In this document: in pieces, positions 13,077 to 24,611 of the stretch
How positions within the stretch are numbered: the first letter of the stretch is position 1
Layout of the letters: each line of letters opens with the position of its first letter
NCBI GenBank assembly: GCA_965153455.1
Contig: OZ234493.1
Location: 6,138,001-6,202,000, forward strand
Length of the DNA stretch: 64,000 nt
Direction: 5' to 3'
DNA from: Sphagnum compactum
Taxonomy: Eukaryota > Bryophyta > Sphagnopsida > Sphagnales
Notes under the pieces: model-generated
The model's input: only the letters and a program-made list of their open reading frames with translations
Told to the model about the DNA's origin: nothing
The model's database searches: none
Translations under genes and position numbers: made by a program

Positions 13077-15120
13077 ACATTACATTACATTAGGCCCTTT
13101 ACCAGTATTGGCAGCAACACTAGATGGTGCCGCATAAAACACTGCACAACAAAGACCTAAGTCCGCCTGCGTTTGCACGGGCGGTCTGGCTGCACTCGCG
13201 TCGGCGCTTAAGACTCAAGTTTGAGTCCTTGCACCATTGGGCGTCAAAAATCCTTGTCATGCGCCTGTTCATACCACTCCCCACCATGAATTGGTATGCC
13301 AGCTGCCAGAAAGTCCCCTTTCAAAGTGGTTGCAAAATTGTGCTGAAGACAGCCGTGAGGGTAGTGGGCCCCCTGCAAGTGCATTAGTAACGCAATGTGA
13401 GGGTACCTATTCTACGATAACTTGGCAACGTGACCTAACCGTCTTAACATGTGCTGCCTAAGCAACAAGGTCAATGGCTTGGCTTTGCAAACCTCCCACA
13501 TGTGAGTGAGGTGGTGTCGGTCCGTGACCTTCACGCCCAAAATCCTTTTAAGGCAGCTGTTGTACGCCACTTCCAGTCGTTTCTGCTATGTTTGCGTCAG
13601 GTTCCAAGTTTCACTCCCATACAGGAAGTGAGGCACAACAAATGTGTCAAACACTTGCATTTTTGTGCTCAACTTCAAGTGCTTATTGCCCCAAACGCGC
13701 TCAAACTGGGCGAAGGCCCCTAGCCCTCGTCCTCAGCGTGCCGCCACTTCTGCATCAAGTTTAGTGTCGAATGATAAAACCCCTCCCAAATATTTAAACT
13801 GAACCAGCTCAACTAGACCGCCGCTAATGGTGACATCCACCGTAAGTTGGGACGTGCCCTTGCCCATAGACATTATCTTTGTTTTGGATGCATTAATGCG
13901 CATAGTAAAACGTTCTGCAGTGTTGTCCATGGCCTTCAACATTAGCACTAGGTTCTCCAACTTTGTGGAAAACAGCACCATGTCATCTGCAAATAATAAC
14001 AAAGAAATCTCATGTAGCGTTAGGTCCCCCTTTGCCCTCCATTCAAATAGCATTTTGCCATCACCACGGTAGCCCACTGAGATTCCTGCGTCTTCAGGCA
14101 TGTCAGCAAGGGCCTGCCTAACCACAAAGTCTAGGAAAACATTGAACAGTAGAGGTGCCACCACACAACCCTGACGCACACCGCTATTGATAGTGAATTC
14201 TTTGCCCACCTGGCCCCGAAGCCTAACCGCTGCAAGTGTTCCAACGTGCAAATCCTCTAATAGCTGTATGATTCTAGAAGGAACCCTGTAGATGCGCAAA
14301 ATCCGCCACAACACATCCTTATTAACCCAATCAAAAGCCTTTGTCAGATCAATAAAAGCCATATGCAACTGAGTGTTGTCAATAAGTTTAGCCATGCTAG
14401 CTAGTTGATGCAACACAAACATGGCATTTGTGATACCTCGGCCGGAACGAAAGCCGCATTGTGCTTCGAGCAGTTTAGGCTCAACCACCCTGCTAACCAT
14501 GTGCATCAATAACATGGCGTATACCTTGCCGGGAATGCTAAGGAGGCTAATCCCGCGGTAGTTATCCGAGCATTACTGCGAACCCTTTCCTTTATATAAT
14601 GGCATTGCAAGTGCACGTTTCCAAGCTACCGAGGCCCGCCCTAACCTCCAAACCGCCATAATCACCTGGTGCAACCAGCAGACTGCAATAGAACACTCCT
14701 TGAGCAAAGGTGAAGTGATGCCATCTTCACCGAGTGCAGCAGTGTTGTGAAGTTTTTTCACACAATCAGCAACTTCCGACAAAGTCGGCTCTTCTGCAGC
14801 ATCCCCTTGGGTATTCAGTGAAGCCTCAATCTCACACACTTTGGCATCTAACTGCACACGAGTTTCCTTAGGTAAATCTCTGCCGCCCCCTAAGACATTT
14901 GCAAAGTGTTCGAAGAAGCGCTATAACGATGCCTTGGGGCTGTGGATGAGGAGACCCTGTCGGTCCAGCAAAGCTTTTGGGGCCCCACGTTTGGCAGAGG
15001 TGCCCCCTGCTGCCATGTGCTTAGCCTGGCAAGCCCAGTCCCCTATGCGTCCATGTTCGCGCAAGCGAGAAGCTGTATCAGCTTGCCGTTTCAAGTAAGC
15101 GTTGACATCACAAGCTACAA
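13077..15120 (-). mobile_element. 5'-truncated LINE with reverse transcriptase
   Basis: The minus strand carries an ORF2 fragment. From 15,120 down it reads a pre-RT segment (NAYLKRQADTASRLREHG, later AALGEDGITSPLLKE), then RT blocks: PLYKGKGS, an in-frame TAA near 14,570, DNYRGISLL, QCGFRSGRGITNAMF, FIDLTKAFDWVNKD, GVRQGCVVAPLLFNVFLD, the catalytic LLLFADDMVL (about 14,000) and FKYLGGVLSF. Past 13,733 the frame is broken but the LINE C-terminus is still suggested. The 3' tail is a short (TAATG)n-type run (13,078-13,095 on the plus strand). The endonuclease and ORF1 are absent, so the copy is 5'-truncated and dead. Its base composition is clearly richer in GC than its surroundings. Confidence 0.85.
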
Positions 15121-15494
15121 CCTTCTTAACAATAAATATACTTTAATCAAATTAAATTATCTAACTAACTATATGAATTCATTTTATTAAAATATTTCAT
15201 AATTCCAAAAGCCAAGTTCATGAAGCACAAAATTTAAAATAAAAATATTTATATAGGATGTTGATGTCAAAAACCCCCCCTTTCATAACCACAGTTCATT
15301 AACCATGGTTATCACTTGCCATGCATGGGTTGATAAATTAGGGTTTGAGGAAACCCAATTCTGTGCAGGATCTCTGTCTCGCTCGATCTGTCGCTCGCGC
15401 AAATCCAAACGCAACGACGACGGATTGTCGTGTTTGTGAAGAGCGCGAGTTGGGTGGAATCCGAAGTTTGTAGCTGTGGAGACTTGGAGGAGCA
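15121..15494 (+). promoter_or_regulatory. Promoter and leader of the Rab escort gene
   Basis: This 370-bp interval lies between the truncated LINE and the start codon at 15,495. It begins AT-rich and turns mixed-composition near 15,340. A telo-box-like TTAGGGTTTG occurs at about 15,338-15,347; such motifs are frequent in leaders and promoters of plant housekeeping genes. No clear TATA box was assigned. The start context has a purine at -3 and G at +4. Confidence 0.4.
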
Positions 15495-18400
15495 ATGGAG
15501 GAGAGGATAGAGCCCAGCACGTATGATGTCATAGTGTTGGGCACAGGCTTGCCAGAATCTGTGCTCGCAGCTTCCATCGCTGCCTGTGGCAAGTCAGTTT
15601 TGCATTTGGATTGCACTGGATTCTATGGCGCTCACTGGACTTCGCTTTCCTTTCCTCAAATCTCATCTTTCGCATCCTCCTCCAATGGTCATCTTCCTTG
15701 CCCTGAGTATTTCCCCCAAAACCAGATCCTAAACCCTAGGATGCCGTCTGCTCCTGATGATTCTGTGGATTCAAATGGCAACTCTAGCTTTCGACAAGTA
15801 CACGGATTAGCACAACAACAACAACATCCGGATGGCGGCTCTGTTGCAGATCCTGGATCTTTTTCTCCTCCGAATAGAAGCTTTGGAAATGGTGCAGTGG
15901 TGGATGGAGCTCTGGAGGGACTTGTAGAGGATGAATTGGAGGTTTTGGAGATGGCGGAGCAGCCTTCTTTGTACTCCTCTGTGCGGATATGGTCCTCAGA
16001 GGGAGCTAGTCTTGGCCCTTCGAATCGGTTTTACCTAGATTTAGCAGGTCTGTAGTGCCTAATTCTTTCTACCCATTTTTGCCATGGAACCTCAATTCAA
16101 CAACTCTGTGTGTGTGTGTGTGTCTCTCTCTCTCTCTCTCTCTCTGAGGGGCAGTATGTTGTTTGAACTACTTGAAGCTCAATATATGCATGAATGGGGT
16201 TTTGCTTTTTCTGCCTTTTTATGCATGGTTTCAGTTGGCAGGTCCGAAGCTGGCATTCTGCGCGGGGCCTCTGATCGACTCATTGTTAAGATTACAGGCT
16301 GAGCACCATGTCAAATTCACAGCTGTTGAATCGAGCTACATCTGGAGGTGAGGTATTTCCAGGTTTAGGGTTTAGGGTTAGTGTATTTCCAGTGTGGAAT
16401 CTATTTGACCTAGAACAAAAGGGGTGTCTTCAGAAAGTCTAAAGTCATGAAAGAAAGAGGCCTGATCATGATACATTCTCTACATGATAAATGGGTTTTG
16501 CATCTTTTCAAACCTTGACATATTATATTGTGATGATGACTTTGTGGCACTTTCTGTTCTAGGGATCATGTGTTGGCAGTGGTCCCAGCTTCACGTGCTG
16601 AGATCTTTCAAGACCGATCCTTGAGCTTGCCTGACAAGAGATTCCTGATGCGCTTCTTCAAGCTGGTGACTGATTACGCAGAGTCACCTAATGGGACAGT
16701 TGCAGAACTGTCCGCTAGTGATCTTGAGCGCCCATTTGTAGAGATTCTTCAAAGAAAAAACCTTCCTCCTTATATAAGAGAGTATGTATACTATCTCCAA
16801 AATGCTTATCAGATATGTTCAGGGTGCCAGGAGCCCCAACTGTTACACTCTATGTAGTCCTCTCTATGCTGTTGGATTAGATGCTTGCTTTAATAGGCAA
16901 GCTAACACGAGACAAAGCCAACCCTCACAAGCTTTTGCAGGCTGACTGAGGTACTACTAGCTGGCTTTGTGATTACCTATGCTTCTTGAGTGCAAGCTGG
17001 CATTCTTGACCAAGTCTTACTGTAGCTTCCAGAAATGTGACAGAAACTCAGGATGCAACTGTTTGCCTGAAATTATGAGTGGATTATTCTACACTTATCT
17101 ACACCTCCATTGTCAGGAGTTGATAAAGTAAGTGGGGAGTAATCACAGCAAGTCACTGGTAGTCATGATGAAGGTGATTTTTTGATATTCTATGAGTGCC
17201 GAGTGCCACTCTCATGATTACCACACTTGTTCTTGCCATGTCTCTGGTTTTTTGTGGGGAGGCAGGGGGGAACTGACACAATTTTCTTTCAAATTTTCGT
17301 TGTGGAGTTTTCTCTGCAATCTTGTAGATATGTATCTGTAAATTCTTTTGCATCTATTCAAGTATCTTCTACAATTCTGTACAGATGTTGTGGTATAATC
17401 CTTTAAGAGTTACTGATTTTGTTTGTGATGTGATGGATGGTTGCAGCATTATTTTGTATGCAATAGCTCTTGCAGATCAAGATCAAGAACAGGCATCAGA
17501 TGCAAGAAGAGTTCTTAGAGCAAAAGAGGGCTTTGCAACCCTGGCGCTTTATCTAGCATCAGCAAGTAGGTGGGTTTGCAACCACCCCTCCTTTGCAAAG
17601 TCTTTTCATCACTATAATCTCACACTGCTATAATTTGCATTCTGATTGTTACCTGGTCACAGGTTTCCAACTGCGCCTGGGCCGTTTTTGTACCCTATGT
17701 ATGGACAGGGAGATCTGACTCAAGCTTTTTGTCGGTGTGCTGCAGTCTGTGGAGCTCTCCAGGTATGTCTCCTTTTCCTTTTATTTTACTTTTAGCAATA
17801 CATGAGAATGGGTGATTGCTATTAGTTCAGTTGTAACTCCTTTGTTAGGATTCAATTTTTTGTGATCAATGAAACTTGGGTGCTTGGTTGAAATATTGTA
17901 ATTGAAATGCAGTCTGAGATGAGCTAAGTAAGGTTTATAACTCTGTGTAACTTGCCCTTTTTGTAGATTCTGCGGATGCAAGTCAGTGGTTTTCTCATTG
18001 ACAAGGTATTTCGTACATTCTTTGCCTCCAGGTTTTACAACAAGGTGTCTGGAACATGTGTGGATCATATCTATACTGTGCTTAGTTTGAGTAAATTGGG
18101 TGGTGCAGGAGACTAAGGATTACAAGGGTATTGAAACAGCATCGGGACAGCATCTGTACAGTGGGAAGCTAATCACTGGTCCTTCTTTCTGCCTGAGGTC
18201 AGTGTCATCAACATCAACTGAAGACAGGGACAATGGAGAGGAAACTGCACACCACAGCTTTTCAGAGTCTACAAGCACTACCACCGACTCAGCGAACAAA
18301 GTGGCTCGTTGCATTTGTATTACTGATCAGTCCTTGCAACCAGGCGTGAGCACCCTCTTGGTCATCTTCCCGCCCAGATGTATGAAATTTGTCCTAAGGC

Positions 18401-19360
18401 CTCAGCCACTCCTGAGTTTTTCTTTTCATTTTTTGCAAATTTTTTGTTTTGTATTCACAACCACAATTTGGTTCTTGATGTGCTGAGGGTTAGCGATGTG
18501 CAGGTCTTCATATTAGAACAGCATTGGTGGTGCGAGCCTTGCAGTTGGGGTCGAGGTCTGAAATTTGTCCCGATGGCAAGTGAGCCCTTTGTGTGCCCTG
18601 GGAAACCGATCATTTTCATGAAAAACTTAACAAAGTTACTGATTACCTTAGTTTTCTTATGTTGTGGGGGTTTGTTCTTTTGCCAGATATGTTGTGCAGT
18701 TGTCTACAGTTTGCTCTAATTCAACAGCCGGAGATGAGGCCTTGCAAGCAGCTGTAGATGCTTTGTTCCACTCTGAAAGCAGAGAGAGTCAAGTGACCAA
18801 CACCAACAGCAAACCAAAGTTGTTGTGGTCTTTATGCTATGTCCAGACCATGACTACTCCTTGGGCCAACTGGGTCAGTTTCCCAACCTTTTTGTATTTG
18901 TAGTAGTGGATGATGCTATTCCTCATATGCCCTCTATTTTCAAAGTTCAATGGACACCAGAGAATGTGAATTGCAGGAACCGCAGGGTGATGTGGGGATG
19001 TGCTGTATGCCAGATGGGACTTTGGATTACCGAACTATGATGGCTCAGACAGAAACGGTATGTGCATTGGGATCTCCTATTTTCATCTCCTATGTGTGAA
19101 ATGACCTTCTCAACTTGTTTCACATTTCATGTGCACAGAAAAATAACCACATAGGGTTTGTATGTGTCAAACTATGGACTGGCCTGCATTATTCAGATGC
19201 TGTGTTCTACAGATCTGCAACATTTTCTGTGGGTTTTGTGGCACATCAGATCTTTCACAAGCTTTTTCCAGAGCAAGAGTTTTTACCAAGAGTGGTGGTG
19301 GCTGCAAACAACGGGGAGGATGGAGAAGCAGATGATGTTGATGGTGTGAATAGTGTTTAG
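15495..19360 (+). CDS. REP: Rab escort protein (REP)
   Basis: Rab escort protein presents newly made Rab GTPases to Rab geranylgeranyl transferase, so that they gain lipid anchors for vesicle traffic. Eleven exons join in frame to 621 aa: 15495-16047, 16242-16347, 16563-16781, 17447-17569, 17663-17762, 17967-18005, 18109-18379, 18504-18579, 18687-18873, 18977-19057, 19250-19360; every border is GT..AG. The N-terminus shows the GDI/REP dinucleotide-fold signature GTGLPESVLAASIAACGKSV and HLDCTGFYGAHW. Later landmarks are VVPASRAEIF, LYAIALADQDQ, FPTAPGPFLYPMYGQGD, QAFCRC, VIFPPR, ALQLGS, MPDGTLDY and the C-terminal IFHKLFPEQEFLPR. Length fits plant REP. Intron 1 holds a (TG)n(TC)n microsatellite. 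Exon 6 is a 39-nt mini-exon encoding ILRMQVSGFLIDK. Splice sites are read by eye; the family assignment is strong. Confidence 0.93.
16108..16147. repeat. (TG)n(TC)n microsatellite in REP intron 1
   Basis: A run of about eight TG and eleven TC dinucleotides lies 60 bp into the first intron of the Rab escort gene. It makes a spurious open frame with a Ser-Leu repeat. Confidence 0.9.
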
Positions 19361-21550
19361 AAAGTTTAGTAAGGTTCCAGGACTTTGTTATCAGGTGCCA
19401 TGTGTTTCCAAGTTTTTTCCATATGATGCAGGATAAGCATGTGAATGGTATTGTGATAGGGTTCATGGTATTTAGCATCAATTGCATACAAAGTCCCCAA
19501 AGATTGGAGCATTTGTGTAGGATACAATGCTGTTAAGCATCAATGACGCAATGGCTTAATCATCACTCTAAATAAAGTCTGGGTTGTTGACCAAATGCCA
19601 ACAAAGTTCTGGTGATGGAAGAGCAGACTGAGCGATGGAAACAGTTCAGTGATGTAAGAAGCTTGTGTGAAACGTTAGCATTCTAGCCAGAGGAGATGCA
19701 AACCTGTCATGCTGTCCGGTTATCTCTGCCATAGTTCTGCCATTAAAGGCCAATAAAAAAATTAATCAAACTGTGATTCTCTTGTTTCCTTTTTGCAATC
19801 TTGGCAGTGTTTTCTTCCCTCTCATGAGCAAAAATGATTTCACACTGATATTTTGATGATTCTGCTTGTATTTTGATGATTTAGGTGTATAGAACAACTG
19901 GAGATGCTATTTTTGTTACTTTGATTTTCTTAGGTATATAAGTAAGGGACCAGGTGTTTGACATCTGCGCAATCATCATTGTCTATGAGATGGGTTTGTG
20001 AAATTTTCTCTGGAAGATTGAGCAAAGTTTTTCTATTGCCTTCTTTTTTTGTGCAGCCTGTTGCAGTCGTTTTCAGTTTTATTTCTTCTTCAGCTTGGAA
20101 TTGTATATGTTTGGTACATTGTGACTATGCAAAGTCTGATTTTGAGAGTGGGAGGGAAGCTTATGAATGGTGTCAAAATGGATACAAATTGTGTTGAAAG
20201 TTTTGCTTGAGGGTGGTACTCACATTGCAGACTTTTCTCAATTGAGGACGGCTGTCTATTGCATCTGTGTTGAGGTTGTGGTTGGCCATGGATTCCAGAC
20301 CTGATTCTTTGGAAGTTTTGACGGACTGGAATATTGAGGGCAGGACGTGTGGGTTTCAGGATTTCAGTTTCAGGGTTATGTCCAAAGCAATTTGAAGAAG
20401 ATGTTGGTGGTGACAATTCAAGGAGGAGAAAGGAACGAGGAGCTCCTGAGACCAAAAAGAACGTGATCTTAGTTGCTGTCTTGAGAACTTTGGTCAAATT
20501 GGTCATTTGGTCGAATTGTTCAAATCTCAGCAAGAGCATGCATATGGCCATCCCCAATAGCTTTTGTCTCGATCCACTCCTAGAATCACATAGATTTCTC
20601 TCAATTGCATCACAGTTGTTGCGACCTTTCCTCACACATGTATTGCTGCAGCTGGGTGATGTCAGAGTTTTCATGCATTCTTGTGATCTCCATGTGCAGC
20701 TCACAGTGTTAGCATCCTCGAATCCAGTTCACGTGGTGCTAATTTTGAAGTCTCTCAATGCTTTCACTTGTGAGTGCCCTGATGCATACCTATTTCTTGT
20801 TTTGAGTATACTAACTTAATGATATCCTGGCTGGCTAAGGTGCCAAGTTCTCGGAAGAGCTACAGAATAAAATCCGGAGTTTCCAAGGCACTGTCTTTAG
20901 CTACAGGTACAGTTCCAGTGCTTCTGTTGTGTGTAGAAATTTGTTTGTGACTTGAATTGCTTGAGCAAGCAGAAGTTCAAATTTTCAGCAGCTCTGTGCA
21001 TTTTGTTGAGAAAGCTGATAAAGAAGTGCGGGTGCGTAAAAAAGGGAGTAATTAAAATTCCAGGTTATGCAGTAGCAGCATCTATAATGATGGTAACTTG
21101 TTGGGCAGTGATTCTGGAAGAGAGAGCATTGGATCTGGGACACAATGATGAAGTCTTTTTTATCTACACAGGACCTAAGAATATAGTCGGGATCAGGACT
21201 TACTGGGTCTCTCCTCTGTTTACAACTCTCTTTGTACATACAGCAGACTAAATGATGATTTATGAACTTGACAAAAAAATTTGTTTTGTGCTTGCTACTT
21301 AAGCCACAATTGAAAAGTGGGTTCCACGCACTGCACAACATCCAAACATCAATCCATCCATCACGGTGCTGCCAGTGGCTGTTGATTCACTCTGGCCCAA
21401 TTCTTTCTTCCCTTTGTGGTGGTAGTGGTGGTGTGCTGGTGGCTGTTGGTTCACTCTGGGCAAACTTTGACCCAATTCTTCAGGTGCAATATATATTCTT
21501 TCACCACAAATCCTGCAAGGACCCTATATCACAATAAAAAATACAGACAG
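19361..21550. other. REP 3' flank, no gene recognised
   Basis: Probable 3' UTR followed by unassigned sequence. An AATAAA-like AATAAAG occurs at 19,571 and CAATAAAAAAATTAATC at about 19,750, either of which could serve polyadenylation. Longer open frames (20,090-20,704 minus; 20,334-20,819 plus) overlap on opposite strands and have no family resemblance. A direct repeat containing GTGGCTGTTG(A/G)TTCACTCTGG occurs at about 21,374 and 21,440. Confidence 0.4.
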
Positions 21551-21556
21551 AGCTTG

Positions 21557-21593
21557 TGTGTGTGTGTGTGTGTGTGTGTTGTGTGTGCGTGTT
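21557..21593. repeat. (GT)n microsatellite
   Basis: An almost uninterrupted run of GT dinucleotides, ending in GTTGTGTGTGCGTG. It is simple sequence with no coding value. Confidence 0.9.
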
Positions 21594-21751
21594 TGTCTGC
21601 CATGAAAGGAGTGCAAGTCTTGTCAACATAAGAAGAAGACTATTGGAGATTTTGTTGTCAGGCAGCGGTCATTCAGAAATGACGTTGCCCAAAGAGACAC
21701 ACATCCATCATGGATTGGGATGGATGAGATCATCCATCATGGATGATGTGT

Positions 21752-22056
21752 GTCCTTAGTAAAAAAAATTGGATTGGGATGGGGCCGAGTGTCCTTAGTA
21801 AAAAAATTTGGATTGGGATGGGGCCGAGAGTCCTTAGTAAAATTTTTGGATTGGGATGGGGCCGAGTGTCCTTAGTAAAAAAATTTGGATTGGGATGGGG
21901 CCGAGAGTCCTTAGTAAAAATTTTGGATTGGGATGGGGCCGAGTGTCCTTAGTAAAAATTTTGGATTGGGATGGGGCCGAGTGTCCTTAGTAAAAAAATT
22001 TGGGTTGGGATGGGGCCGAGTGGTCCTTAGCAAAAAAGTTGGATTGGGATGGGGGT
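21752..22056. repeat. Minisatellite, about eight 38-40 bp units
   Basis: Eight head-to-tail copies of a unit that opens TCCTTAGTAAAAA and continues TTGGATTGGGATGGGGCCGA, ending GTG or GAG. The length of the A/T run varies between units, which throws the open frames out of phase (frames 21,743-21,952 and 21,933-22,118 are translations of it). The units alternate between GAGTG and GAGAG endings for the first five copies. Confidence 0.92.
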
Positions 22057-22319
22057 GTTCTCTCTCGATCGATCGGGGACATCTAGAAATTAGGCTACAT
22101 AGGTTAGGGTGTGCTTAAGGAAGGGGCTATTAGTCCAGGCCAAAAATAGTGGCAGCCAATTTTAGGAATAGAATTTCCATGCAACCAATAGAGAAGAAGT
22201 TGCATCATGGAGCGAAGGGGCCTCCCTTTTTTTTTCTTTTTTCTTGTGGGTGGGGGTTGTGAAAAATATATTTTTGTAATATTATTTATCAAAAGCCAAA
22301 ATACATAAAATATTTGAAA

Positions 22320-22480
22320 TATATATAATAGCCAAAATATCATGTGTCAAAAATCCTCATATAAAAATATATAGACCTAATAATATTATTATTATCATTA
22401 CCTAGTAGGGGCCAAAATCTCCCTTAAGCTACTATTACACTCTATAATGAATCTAAACACAATAATATATCCTTCCTTGC
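22320..22480 (+). repeat. Dispersed repeat, copy 1
   Basis: The stretch from GCCAAAATATCATGTGTC (about 22,332) through GGTAGTAATA-type A/T triplets, CCTAGTAGGGGCCAAAAT and CCCTTAAGCTACTATTACA to AATCTAAACACAATAATATA is closely matched at 42,140-42,265, and in reverse complement at 41,780-41,875. It is a short non-coding dispersed repeat, probably the remains of a MITE-like element. Confidence 0.75.
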
Positions 22481-24430
22481 CTTGGTAGTAGGCAAGGCCA
22501 ACAAATATGTGTTATCCATGACACAAATTTTAGTTATGGACCCATTAATTACCTAGTAACAACATCTCTTATGCAAACAAATTGTTTAAAAGTTTATTAT
22601 TAAATTTATTTATAAATAATAATTTACATTTAATTAATTAATTAATTAAATTAAATAATTACAAATTTGAGCCTTCAACCCATAATTAAGACAACATTGA
22701 CTCATATTAATGACTCATGATCCCATGTAGTTAGCCTACTCAATCTTTTTTTCCTTCTTCTTCTTGGAAGTTGTTGGTCTCAGTGATAAATTTTTTGGGG
22801 GCCAAATTTTTATCACTTTATAGACAAATAAATTGGGAATTTTTTTTTTGGAATTTGTTTTTCCCTAGTATAAAAATAAATTAAACTAAAAAAAAAATCT
22901 AATTTTGGGGGAAAAAAATACAATTTTTTTTATAACTCAAAATTGGAAATTAAAAAAAATTAAATAAAAATCCTGAGTGGGCTTGGCCAAATTATCAAAA
23001 AGGGGGGGGGGGAGGGAAAAAAAAGAAGAAAAAAGAACCCCATCAAAGCTTGCTTTAGTGATCCTAAGCAGCTGGTTACTCCTTAATAAGCCTTTCAATC
23101 CTTTCTTTCATTCATTCATTCTTTCTATTTTTTTTCTTTCTGGCTAGGCCAATGATAAAATAAAAATAAAATAAAAATAAGAATTAAAATTAAAATAGAA
23201 AAATTAAAATAATAAATTTAACATAAAATAATAAAATAAAATAAAATAACTCATAAAATCTTGCTAAGTTTGTAGATTTGAGGACAATTCTACTATGTAC
23301 CTATTATTATTATTATTATTTACCTAAATCAGGGGAGATTGCATACCTTAGTGTACCTTACAGATTTCCATAAGATGCCTGCCAGACGCCAGTCTGGGGG
23401 GCCAGGACCCCTTCATAAGGTCCTTGCCAGCCAGCCAGCCAAGCCAGCCAGCCTGTCTGTCCCAAATGATTATTCTTTTTCTCTTTTGGAGGGATTCTTT
23501 TCTTAAATAATAATAATAATTATTATTATTTTTACCCTTCCAGACCCCTTTTTTTCTCATAATACCTACAAAGAGTCTTAAGGAGAGGAAGAAGTTAGAA
23601 GTTAGAGAGTTCCCTTGGGTGAAGAAGGGGCACCCACCCCACATATATTCGTGCCATGATAAAAACCTCAAATAAGGTGTTTTTTTTAATAAATTATTTT
23701 TAATTAATAAATTAATTATTAATTATTAATTATTAATTATTATTTTTTCTGTAAGGGTAATGCCCAAGGAGTGAGGAGTTTTGGAAGTAAGTGGCCACCT
23801 AAGGTGAACCCCAAGGCCATGATTGACTTTGGAAACTCCCCCACTTAGAGAGGTGTTACCAAGCATTAAAAATTGATGTGATTAAATTAATTTTTTTCCC
23901 CTTGTTATATATACCCAATGGGTATCGGGTGGGTACTTGTTGGGTATCATGAGATTTTTTTTTTTTAAAAATGATGTAAGGCATTTTGGAAAATGGAAAA
24001 AAAAAACCCCATGCCTATTTTGTGTGTTTCATTTTCCAAAAAATGGCTCCCCCCCCCCCCCAAGATGTTATGCTCCGTAAGCACACCTCCAAATACACTA
24101 AGGAAAATAAATTTTTGGAGGTTTTTGACAAGGTTATTTGCAACCGTTACAAACATCCCCCCCTCCTAAGACCGAAGAAAGTCCAAAATTTCACATTTCC
24201 TGGGTTAAATTATTATAGCCATTAAGGAGGCCTCCATCAAGAAGAACATGAGGGAGGGCTACCCTAGTTCACCTTGGTGGGTTAGTTAGAACTGAGAACC
24301 AAGGTTAGGGAATGGTCCAAAAAAGGACAAAAAAAAAGGAAAAGGTAAGAAATGGAGGAGGCTTTAAAAGGGAGGAAGGGAAGCATCATTGGGAAGAATA
24401 TACCTAATAAGAAGAACCAAATTGAGACTC
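22481..24430. other. AT-rich, simple-sequence-rich stretch
   Basis: No gene recognised. It holds poly-A/T and (TAAAA)n runs (23,150-23,260), (ATT)n (23,300-23,320), (TTAA/TTAT)n near 23,700, a GCCA-type tetranucleotide array (23,427-23,452: CCAGCCAGCCAGCC), poly-G at about 23,003-23,013 and poly-C at about 24,049-24,061. Open frames here are by-products of the low complexity. Confidence 0.55.
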
Positions 24431-24433
24431 ATG

Positions 24434-24512
24434 GGAACACAGGTTGGGAACATACAAGTAAGTTGAGAACATGGGAACACAGGTTGGGAACATACAAGTA
24501 AGTTGAGAACAG
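24434..24512. repeat. Tandem duplication of about 39 bp
   Basis: GGGAACACAGGTTGGGAACA followed by TACAAGTAAGTTGAGAACA occurs twice head to tail. It uses the same GGGAACA word as the large minisatellite that starts about 100 bp downstream and may be its outer, diverged edge. Confidence 0.8.
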
Positions 24513-24611
24513 GTGTCCTTGATAACAAGGGAACAGACCCAAATTGGGCACACATTTATTTTAACTGACCCGTCTTTAATGCAAATGGGGTCGTTCTGAC
24601 AACATGTCAAT

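Noticed and set aside
13124-13723. Plus-strand frames over the LINE tail
   Set aside because: The reverse transcriptase reads on the minus strand and these are its antisense shadows.
20090-20704. 204-codon frame on the minus strand downstream of REP
   Set aside because: No domain, no start context and an overlapping plus-strand frame of similar length; chance openness in mixed-composition DNA is likely.
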